A DNA stretch of 5,160 nt from Ignavibacteriales bacterium CG12_big_fil_rev_8_21_14_0_65_30_8. GTDB taxonomy: Bacteria > Bacteroidota > Ignavibacteria > Ignavibacteriales > Ignavibacteriaceae. This document shows, in pieces, positions 1-5,160 of the stretch. The notes under the pieces are model-generated. The model had not been told where the DNA came from and ran no database searches. It was given only the letters and a program-made list of their open reading frames with translations. Each line of letters begins with the position of its first letter. Position 1 is the first letter of the stretch. The stretch spans positions 1-5,160 of the forward strand of contig PFGS01000176.1 of assembly GCA_002783525.1 (NCBI GenBank), given 5' to 3'. The position numbers and the translations under genes are program-made.

Positions 1-33
1 CATAAATAATAGTTGTGAATTATCAGTTTCCAT
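1..33 (-). CDS. 5' end of an unidentified gene, cut by the left edge
   Basis: On the minus strand an ATG at 33-31 opens a frame that stays open to the edge and reads METDNSQLLFM. It overlaps the last codons of the WaaE-like glycosyltransferase gene (stop at 25-23) in a different frame. The start is supported by a strong purine-rich Shine-Dalgarno at 49-41 (AAGGGAGAG), ending 7 bases before the ATG. A second in-frame ATG at 3-1 has no such site before it. The overlap implies translational coupling and one transcript with the upstream gene. Eleven residues are too few to assign a family. Another surface-glycan gene is likely from context only. Confidence 0.6.
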   Translation of the reverse strand, partial: METDNSQLLFM

Positions 34-805
34 TTTTTATCTCTCCCTTTTTTAGCTCCCAAAATTTACAATATTTTGTAAAAACATATACTGAAGAAAA
101 AATTGATAAAATAAATCCTTGAATTCCATCTAAAAAACCTAGTTTTAAAATATACATTTTTATGAAAATAACCAGAGGTCTAAGAAGAATATCAAAAATT
201 CTGAATTTTCTTCCACTTTTTAACAGATCTTCGGCAGCCAACGAAGTATATTCATTAAATTTTTTAAAATAATGTTTAATATCAGGATCTGTATAATGAT
301 CAAGATTTGAGTTTAGCATACCAATATTTCCGTCAACAATTAAATGTTCGTGAACTTTCAGATCACTAAATCTAGCTTTCTTTTTATTAAATAATCTTAC
401 TACTCTACCAGGATACCATCCGCAATGTTCTATCCATTTACCTAAAAAGTAAGCTTTACGAGGTACAGAGTATGCTGAAAATTTAGGAACTGATTTTTTG
501 AAATTCTCTATTTCATTTTTTAAAGTCTCGGTAAATGCTTCATCGGCATCAATCCAAAATATCCAGTCGTTTTTTGTTAATGTAACTGCATATTGTTTTG
601 TTTTTGCATAACCTTTCCAGTTTATTACACTAAATCTTACCATAGGAAATGTCCTGATAATCTCAACTGTTTTATCCGTAGTTTGATCATCAACTAAAAC
701 AATAATATCATCTATACAATCTTTCAGACTATTTAAACATCTACCAATATTATTCTCTTCATCTTTAGCAATAATTATGGCTGATATTTGGATGTTAAAA
801 TTCAT
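23..805 (-). CDS. WaaE/KdtX/LgtF-like GT2 family glycosyltransferase
   Basis: A 260-residue family 2 glycosyltransferase with an inverting GT-A fold, of the group containing the LPS-core transferases WaaE and LgtF (beta-1,4-glucosyltransferase-like). Visible in order: beta-strand start 'ISAIIIAKDEENNI' (7-20); nucleotide-binding 'VDDQTTDKT' (38-46), where the group usually has VDSGSTD-T; 'WKGYAKTKQYA' (63-73); the DXD metal site 'IDADE' with D86 and D88; 'GWYPGRVVRLF' (129-139); and 'HEH' (152-154), the group's C-terminal signature. Residues about 200-250 are hydrophobic and basic and end in 'YVFTKYCKFWELKK', which is typical of this group and suggests attachment to the cytoplasmic membrane face. 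Length is normal for the family. The ATG at 805 has no clear Shine-Dalgarno, but the N-terminus matches where the fold should begin. It would add a sugar to an LPS core or similar acceptor; donor unknown. It is divergent from the flippase operon, and the next gene overlaps its end. Confidence 0.9.
   Translation of the reverse strand: MNFNIQISAIIIAKDEENNIGRCLNSLKDCIDDIIVLVDDQTTDKTVEIIRTFPMVRFSVINWKGYAKTKQYAVTLTKNDWIFWIDADEAFTETLKNEIENFKKSVPKFSAYSVPRKAYFLGKWIEHCGWYPGRVVRLFNKKKARFSDLKVHEHLIVDGNIGMLNSNLDHYTDPDIKHYFKKFNEYTSLAAEDLLKSGRKFRIFDILLRPLVIFIKMYILKLGFLDGIQGFILSIFSSVYVFTKYCKFWELKKGEIKNGN
41..49 (-). promoter_or_regulatory. Shine-Dalgarno site for the left-edge gene
   Basis: The minus strand reads AAGGGAGAG here, followed by 7 bases (ATAAAAA) and the ATG at 33. 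It lies inside the coding sequence of the upstream glycosyltransferase, in its 'KKGEIK' tail. It is the strongest ribosome-binding site in the window and decides the start of the partial gene. Confidence 0.6.
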
Positions 806-970
806 TTATACTTGATATGCTATTATCTTTATAAAAACAAAACTATTTTTTCTATATTGTTTATAAAATTATTTAAAAGAAGCCTATTTATTATAGTATT
901 CTTTTAATATCAAAATTAAAGAAAATGTTCCTAGGAATCATTTAAATATTTATAAAAAGATAATTTATTA
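806..970. promoter_or_regulatory. Divergent intergenic region with presumed promoters
   Basis: This 165-base, very A+T-rich gap separates the two divergent gene sets and must carry both promoters. Candidates are weak. On the plus strand TATAGT at 892-897 resembles a sigma-70 -10 box, but the -35 position (869-874, TTATTT) matches poorly. On the minus strand TAGTTTTG at 845-838 fits the Bacteroidota -7 pattern TAnnTTTG, yet no TTTG-type -33 element sits about 20 bases upstream. Such A+T-rich sequence gives these matches by chance easily. No open reading frame or RNA gene was recognised. Confidence 0.5.
923..943. repeat. Imperfect 21-base inverted repeat upstream of the flippase gene
   Basis: A perfect 10-base palindrome, TTCCTAGGAA (928-937), is flanked by complementary arms AAATG (923-927) and CATTT (939-943), with a single unpaired T at 938. 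It ends 27 bases before the flippase ATG. It could be an operator for a dimeric regulator or form a hairpin in the operon's leader RNA. It has no T-tract after it, so it is not a standard terminator. A second, purely A/T palindrome (TAAATATTTA, 943-952) abuts it and is probably chance. Confidence 0.4.
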
Positions 971-2305
971 ATGAAAAAATTATCAGAGTTTTATTCGATT
1001 ATTAAAAATTCTACTAATTATAACTCTATTCAAGAAATTGTATGGGTGGCTATAGGTCAGGGATTAAATGTAATACTCAGTCTAATAATCGTTAAAATTA
1101 TATCTCAAATGGGCCCGAATGATTACGGAGTGTATACACTTATAATTACAATCTCTGCTTTTCTCGGGCTTATATTTGGTGCCTTTCAACAAGGATTTAT
1201 CAGATTTTATTATGACTATAAAAAAGATGAGAAAGACGGTATTTATGTTAATCTTTTTTTTAAGTTTTTAAGTTTGTCTGTTTTTATTCTATCCTTGTTA
1301 ATCTTCTTATCCTCTCTGATAGCAAATACATTTATTGAGAGTTATTCACTTTTCTTTTTGATAACTACCGGAGTTATGATAGTTGCTACAAAAGTAAGTG
1401 AGTTGTTTAATTCTTGGTTTAACATTTTAAGACACAGAAAGACTAATACGATTTTACTTTCAAGTGAAAAAACATTGATAATAATTTGTTTTGTTGTATT
1501 GATGATCAACAATTCATTATCTCTCCTAAATGTTATTTTGTTCATAAGTTTATCCACTTTAGTTATTATTTTTATAAAAATAATAATGTTTAAAAAATAT
1601 GTGAATAAACCTGAACTTACGGCAAAACCTGAAATAAATATTTTGCAAAAAATAATGGGTAAAAGAATATGGGTTTATGCTACACCTTTTTTAATTTGGG
1701 CAATAGCAGGCTGGCTTCAACTTAATGGAGAAAAATGGATTATAAATGGAATACTTTCTGTAAAAGAAGTTGGAGTTTATGCCATAATGATGGCTATTGT
1801 AAATGCTCTAGTTATTATTCCAACAAATGTAATAAATGAATTTGCAACTCCAATCATATTCAAAAATTATTCTGACCTAAAAAATATGGATGATATTAAT
1901 AAGGGTTATTTATACATAAACATTATTATGATATCAGTTTTTTTGTTGACAGTTTTTTCAACTACCATTACCTACTTTTTTGCTGAACAATTAATAACAA
2001 TAATAAGTACAAAAGAATATTCAGGTTACTGGTATCTTTTACCACTATTAACTTTTGGTACAGGATTGTTTTACCTAGGACAAACACAAACAATTTTGGG
2101 ACTTGCATTAGATAAACCAAGGGAATACCTTTTCCCAAAAATTCTGGTTGGTGTATTAGCCGTATTGTTTAATCTGTTTTTTATTAAAATTTTTGGATTA
2201 AACGGTGTAGCTTATACAATTATTCTAATCGGTTTTTTATATGTAATACACATTAGTTTAATAAACAGAAAAATTGAATCAGAATTTTATAAAAGTATTA
2301 AATAA
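971..2305 (+). CDS. wzx: Wzx-type polysaccharide (O-antigen) flippase
   Basis: A 444-residue integral inner-membrane protein of the polysaccharide-biosynthesis/MATE-like (MOP) exporter superfamily. These proteins flip undecaprenyl-diphosphate-linked oligosaccharides across the inner membrane. Hydrophobic segments lie at roughly 24-45, 53-72, 94-120, 126-145, 167-180, 184-206, 233-252, 267-287, 313-337, 354-380, 389-408 and 411-431, about twelve in all, as the family expects. The early 'MGPNDYGVYTL' (47-57), which follows the first helix, is the classic family motif, equivalent to LGPEEYGLY. A basic loop (about 153-160 and 207-232) separates the two halves. The ATG at 971 has only a weak purine stretch (AAAAAGA, 954-960) upstream. 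It heads the four-gene operon, and the downstream glycosyltransferases would build its substrate. The symbol is functional naming; substrate specificity cannot be read, and the sequence of this family diverges fast. Confidence 0.9.
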   Translation: MKKLSEFYSIIKNSTNYNSIQEIVWVAIGQGLNVILSLIIVKIISQMGPNDYGVYTLIITISAFLGLIFGAFQQGFIRFYYDYKKDEKDGIYVNLFFKFLSLSVFILSLLIFLSSLIANTFIESYSLFFLITTGVMIVATKVSELFNSWFNILRHRKTNTILLSSEKTLIIICFVVLMINNSLSLLNVILFISLSTLVIIFIKIIMFKKYVNKPELTAKPEINILQKIMGKRIWVYATPFLIWAIAGWLQLNGEKWIINGILSVKEVGVYAIMMAIVNALVIIPTNVINEFATPIIFKNYSDLKNMDDINKGYLYINIIMISVFLLTVFSTTITYFFAEQLITIISTKEYSGYWYLLPLLTFGTGLFYLGQTQTILGLALDKPREYLFPKILVGVLAVLFNLFFIKIFGLNGVAYTIILIGFLYVIHISLINRKIESEFYKSIK

Positions 2306-2317
2306 AGAGTTAAAGAT

Positions 2318-3337
2318 TTGCCAAATATTTTTTTAAGCATAATGAAATATGACTACGGAGATTCCCAAAGAGGATTTTCCTACGAGTATAATAATTTATA
2401 TTTACCTCTTTGTGATGTATTTGGTAAAGACAATATTTATTTATTTGACTTTTTTACTCTTTTTAAAGAAAAAGGTAAAAATGAAATGAATTTGTTGTTA
2501 AAGGAAAAAATTGAATCATTTAAACCTGATATAGCTTTATTTGCATTATTTGAAGACGAATTTGATGAAAAAATTGTAAATTCGTTAAAAGGGACAACAA
2601 ATACAGTTGTATATTTTTTTGATGATCCTTGGAGAACAAAATTTGCAAACTATTGGAAACAATATTTCAATTACTTTTCTACCCCGGACTACACAATGTA
2701 TCAACGCTATCTATCCGATGGAAACAAATATGTTTTTTTCACACCATTCGGTTTTAATAAAAATATTTATAAAAAAACTAATGTTGAAAAAATATACGAT
2801 GTGTCTTTTGTAGGAGGTTACAGTCCTTTGAGAGAATGGACAATAAAGAAATTAAAGTCAAATGGAATTAATGTAAATGTTTTTGGAAGAGGATGGAATA
2901 AAGACAAAAGCTGGCTAACGGAAAAAGAAATGGTAAATGTTATAAACCAATCCAAAATAAATTTGAATCTGTCAAATGCACAAAGTTATTATCTGCCGTT
3001 TTTGTTTTGGTCTTTGTGTTCATATAAAACCGTAAAAGATTTACTGCTTTTAAGAAAAACTATTGAGCAAGTTAAAGGCAGACATTATGAAATTAATGGC
3101 TGCGGAGGATTTCAACTAAGCTTCAATATTCCTGGATTAGAAATTGCTTATGAAATTGGAAAGGAAATTGCTGTTTATTCATCGATTGACAACCTAATTG
3201 AAAAAATAAATTATTATTTAAAAAACGAAAATGAAAGAGAAGCAATTGCTAATAATGGGTATCAAAGAAGTTTGAAAGATCATACAGCACAAATTTATTT
3301 AGAAAATTTGGTTAATAAAGTTATCGGGGAAAATTAA
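2318..3337 (+). CDS. CgeB-like glycosyltransferase (Glyco_trans_1_2 C-terminal domain)
   Basis: A 339-residue protein resembling the CgeB/DUF3880-type glycosyltransferases, which have a GT-B fold and a C-terminal domain of the Glyco_trans_1_2 kind. The TTG start (2318) is chosen because it keeps the first beta-strand 'PNIFLSIMKYDYGDSQRGFSYEY' (2-24); the ATG at 2342 would start in mid-strand. A weak Shine-Dalgarno, AAAGAG at 2304-2309, lies 8 bases upstream of the TTG and overlaps the flippase stop. Motifs: 'YFFDDPWRTKF' (99-109), 'DVSFVGGYSPLR' (161-172) opening the C-terminal lobe, 'INLNLSN' (214-220), and 'KGRHYEINGCGGFQLS' (253-268), which matches the donor-binding 'R-FE-A-CG-F-L' signature of the family. 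The end 'NEREAIANNGYQRSLKDHT' is the usual terminal helix. It is cytosolic, with no signal peptide. Role inferred: one sugar addition during repeat-unit assembly; donor unknown. It starts 12 bases after the flippase and ends 1 base before the next gene. Confidence 0.85.
   Translation: MPNIFLSIMKYDYGDSQRGFSYEYNNLYLPLCDVFGKDNIYLFDFFTLFKEKGKNEMNLLLKEKIESFKPDIALFALFEDEFDEKIVNSLKGTTNTVVYFFDDPWRTKFANYWKQYFNYFSTPDYTMYQRYLSDGNKYVFFTPFGFNKNIYKKTNVEKIYDVSFVGGYSPLREWTIKKLKSNGINVNVFGRGWNKDKSWLTEKEMVNVINQSKINLNLSNAQSYYLPFLFWSLCSYKTVKDLLLLRKTIEQVKGRHYEINGCGGFQLSFNIPGLEIAYEIGKEIAVYSSIDNLIEKINYYLKNENEREAIANNGYQRSLKDHTAQIYLENLVNKVIGEN
3326..3330 (+). promoter_or_regulatory. Shine-Dalgarno site of the GT2 gene
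   Basis: GGGGA lies 8 bases before the ATG at 3339, inside the last codons of the preceding CgeB-like gene. It supports that ATG as the start and suggests coupled translation. Confidence 0.5.
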
Positions 3338-3338
3338 G

Positions 3339-4166
3339 ATGACAAACAATAAACCTCTTATTTCTGTAATTATTCCAACTTACAACTCTCAAGATTTTAT
3401 AGAAGAGACAATTAATTCTGTTTTAGTACAGACTTTTCATAACTTTGAAATAATTGCAGTAGATGATGAATCAACTGATGATACAATTAAAATATTAAAT
3501 AGATTAAAAGAGAAAGATAGCCGAATAAAATATTATCAAATTCCGCATTCAGGTAGACCTTCTGTTCCAAGAAATTTTGGTACAAAAAAAGCAAAAGGAG
3601 AATATATAGCATTTTTAGATGCAGATGATCTTTGGATTAAAAATAAACTTGAAAAACAATTGCATTTTTTAAAAAATAATCCTGAACATATTTTGGTTTA
3701 CTCTATGAGTGTTACTTTTGGAAATACAAATATTTTCTCCCCAAGTTTTGAAGTACTGCCTTTGCTTAACAAAGCAAGCAAAACAAAAAATGAATTAATA
3801 CAAAAGGGAAATTCAATCACCTGTTCTTCTGTTTTAATTAAGAAAGAAAAATTTTTAGATGTTGGTGGATTTGACGACGATCCCAAATTACAAGTAGAAG
3901 ATTATGATCTCTGGATAAGATTGAGTGAAGTGGGAAAAGTTGGGTTTATCCCCAGAATTCTAACATATTATCGTGTTCATAGTAAGCAGTTTTCATCTGA
4001 TTGGAAAACAAAACAAAACAGAGTTAAATATTTGGCAGAGAAAAGAGAGTGGGATATTACCGAATATAAATTCAGAAGAAATAGAGGGCTTTTGTTTTTA
4101 ATTGTTAGAAACAGCATTCATATTTCTAACCTAGTGATTGTAAAATTTTTATCAATATTCGATTAA
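3339..4166 (+). CDS. GT2 family glycosyltransferase
   Basis: A 275-residue GT-A fold family 2 glycosyltransferase, which transfers an activated sugar with inversion. Visible: 'ISVIIPTYNSQDFIEETINSVLVQT' region (8-32); 'VDDESTDDT' (41-49), the nucleotide-binding segment; 'SGRPSVPRNFGTKKAKGEYIAFLDADD' region (71-97), with the DXD metal site at D94 and D96; and 'VEDYDLWIRL' (186-195), where E187/D188 would give the catalytic base. 'YRVHSKQFS' (211-219) is the usual end of the domain. The tail 250-275 is hydrophobic and may touch the membrane. The ATG lies 1 base after the preceding stop with a good Shine-Dalgarno, so it is cotranscribed and probably coupled. The fold and catalytic motifs are complete. 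The donor and linkage cannot be told. Its stop codon is the only stop between this frame and the next gene. Confidence 0.92.
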   Translation: MTNNKPLISVIIPTYNSQDFIEETINSVLVQTFHNFEIIAVDDESTDDTIKILNRLKEKDSRIKYYQIPHSGRPSVPRNFGTKKAKGEYIAFLDADDLWIKNKLEKQLHFLKNNPEHILVYSMSVTFGNTNIFSPSFEVLPLLNKASKTKNELIQKGNSITCSSVLIKKEKFLDVGGFDDDPKLQVEDYDLWIRLSEVGKVGFIPRILTYYRVHSKQFSSDWKTKQNRVKYLAEKREWDITEYKFRRNRGLLFLIVRNSIHISNLVIVKFLSIFD

Positions 4167-4172
4167 CCAAAT

Positions 4173-5160
4173 TTGATTGAACATCAAAAAATAAAAATAT
4201 TAATTATAACTTCAAGGGCTGATTTTGGTGGCGGACCCAAACATATTTACAGTTTAATTAAAGAACTAAACAGTAAAATTGATTTTGCAATAGCCTGTCC
4301 AAAAGATTATCCTTATTTTGATTTATATTCAAAAATAGTTGGCTTTGATAATATTGTTGAAATCCCTCACAGAAAATTTAGTTTTTCATATTTATTTTTG
4401 TTAATAAAATTTGTTAAAAAAAATAATATTCACATAATTCATTCTCACGGTAAAGGTGCAGGTATTTATTCCAGGTTGCTTTCATCATTTACCGGTGTTA
4501 ATGCTTTACATACTTTTCATGGTATACATATAGATCAATATAATTTTTTAACAAGATTGTTATATTTATTTATTGAAAAAATATTGGCACTATTTACAAA
4601 AAGATTTATTACTGTTTCTGACAGTGAAAAAGATAGAGTAATAAAACTTAAGATCGCTGATAAGAAAAAAATAATTAAAATTGAAAATGGAATTGAAATA
4701 GATAAAAATAAAGTTGTAAAATTTAATTCAGATTTAAATGTTTACAATATTATTACTGTTTCCAGATTTGATTTTGCTAAAAATTCTGATTTGTTATTTC
4801 CTATTTGCAAAGAATTGAATTCTTTTGATCCAAAATTTAATTATGCAGTAAATATTTTAGGTGATGGAGAATTAAAAGATATTTTTGAACAGAAAATAAT
4901 TTCAAATGAATTAACTGATAAAATAAAATTACTTGGTACCCAAATAGATATTTCTGATATTTTAATAAATTCATTTTGCTATATTTCAACATCAAAATGG
5001 GAGGGAATGCCTTTGGGTGTGATAGAAGCTATGGCTGCTGGATTACCTATAATTGCAACAAATGTTTTAGGTAATAAAGATGTAGTAAAAAATAATGTGA
5101 ACGGGTTTTTATTTGATATAAATAATCCAAGAGAAGCAGCTGAGTACATTATAAAATTGG
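4173..5160 (+). CDS. GT4 family glycosyltransferase, cut by the right edge
   Basis: A retaining GT-B fold glycosyltransferase of family 4 (Glyco_transf_4 plus Glycos_transf_1 domains); 329 codons are visible and probably 40-60 are missing. No in-frame ATG occurs before the one at residue 279, deep in the catalytic domain, so the start must be non-ATG. TTG at 4173 is 6 bases after the GT2 stop and gives MIEHQKIKILIITS, placing the first beta-strand correctly. ATT or ATA codons just downstream are less likely alternatives. No Shine-Dalgarno is visible. Motifs: 'SRADFGGGPKHIYSLI' (14-29), the acceptor-side glycine loop; 'IIHSHGKGAGIYSRLL' (88-103); 'HTFHGIH' (113-119); 'VSDSEKDRVI' (148-157); 'IENGIE' (170-175); 'VSRFDFAKN' (196-204), opening the C-terminal lobe; 'LGDGEL' (229-234); and the EX7E donor site 'WEGMPLGVIEA' with E277 and E285. 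Last gene visible in the operon; probably adds a sugar to the repeat unit. Donor unknown. Confidence 0.9.
   Translation, partial: MIEHQKIKILIITSRADFGGGPKHIYSLIKELNSKIDFAIACPKDYPYFDLYSKIVGFDNIVEIPHRKFSFSYLFLLIKFVKKNNIHIIHSHGKGAGIYSRLLSSFTGVNALHTFHGIHIDQYNFLTRLLYLFIEKILALFTKRFITVSDSEKDRVIKLKIADKKKIIKIENGIEIDKNKVVKFNSDLNVYNIITVSRFDFAKNSDLLFPICKELNSFDPKFNYAVNILGDGELKDIFEQKIISNELTDKIKLLGTQIDISDILINSFCYISTSKWEGMPLGVIEAMAAGLPIIATNVLGNKDVVKNNVNGFLFDINNPREAAEYIIKL

Noticed and set aside
838..845. TAGTTTTG on the minus strand as a Bacteroidota -7 promoter box
   Set aside because: The pattern fits, but no -33 element is found at the right distance and such short A+T-rich matches arise by chance; kept only as a remark under the intergenic region.
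923..960. Dyad as a rho-independent terminator
   Set aside because: The stem is A+T-rich with a small G+C core and is not followed by a T-tract on the plus strand. On the minus strand it would sit upstream of, not after, a gene.
1342..1557. 71-codon open frame on the minus strand inside the flippase gene
   Set aside because: It lies wholly inside a well-supported membrane-protein gene, has no recognisable domain and no ribosome-binding site; an antisense shadow.
2607..2813. 68-codon plus-strand frame inside the CgeB-like gene
   Set aside because: Overlaps conserved motifs of the real gene in another frame and resembles nothing; a shadow.
3698..3886. 62-codon minus-strand frame inside the GT2 gene
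   Set aside because: Antisense to a complete catalytic domain with no start signals; a shadow.
4167..4200. Possible pseudogene: GT4 frame without an ATG start
   Set aside because: The frame is open throughout with all GT4 motifs and the EX7E site intact, and a TTG start fits the N-terminal strand, so decay is not supported.

Overview
The window is a piece of a cell-surface polysaccharide (O-antigen, capsule or LPS-core type) biosynthesis locus from a strongly A+T-rich bacterium, by eye about 70% A+T. It holds two divergent gene sets separated by a 165-base A+T-rich gap. Every complete gene is a sugar-transfer or lipid-linked-sugar export gene. No RNA gene, insertion sequence, CRISPR array or phage gene was seen. 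The protein flavour (WaaE/LgtF-like GT2, CgeB-like glycosyltransferase with an 'MKYDYGD' N-terminus), the low GC and the use of TTG starts fit a Bacteroidota/Ignavibacteriota-type genome. That placement is inference only, and the window carries no phylogenetic marker.

Layout. On the minus strand, 805 to 23 encodes a WaaE/KdtX/LgtF-like GT2 glycosyltransferase. A second minus-strand gene starts at 33, inside its last codons, and runs off the left edge; only 11 codons are visible. The gap 806-970 must hold the divergent promoters and contains an imperfect 21-base dyad at 923-943. On the plus strand there is a tight four-gene run: a Wzx-type flippase (971-2305), a CgeB-like glycosyltransferase with a TTG start (2318-3337), a GT2 glycosyltransferase (3339-4166) and a GT4 glycosyltransferase (probable TTG start at 4173, cut by the right edge). 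Gaps between these genes are 12, 1 and 6 bases, so they are almost certainly one operon.

How the genes fit together (inference from families): the three plus-strand glycosyltransferases would add sugars one at a time to a lipid-linked oligosaccharide on the cytoplasmic face, and the flippase would turn it over to the other face for polymerisation or ligation. The WaaE-like enzyme on the other strand resembles transferases that decorate the LPS inner core. Donor and acceptor sugars cannot be read from the sequence.

Nothing here is a clearly new system. The points worth a second look are the two non-ATG starts, the GT2 and GT4 frames separated by only one in-frame stop codon, the overlapping start with a strong Shine-Dalgarno hidden in the end of the minus-strand GT2 gene, and the dyad upstream of the flippase.
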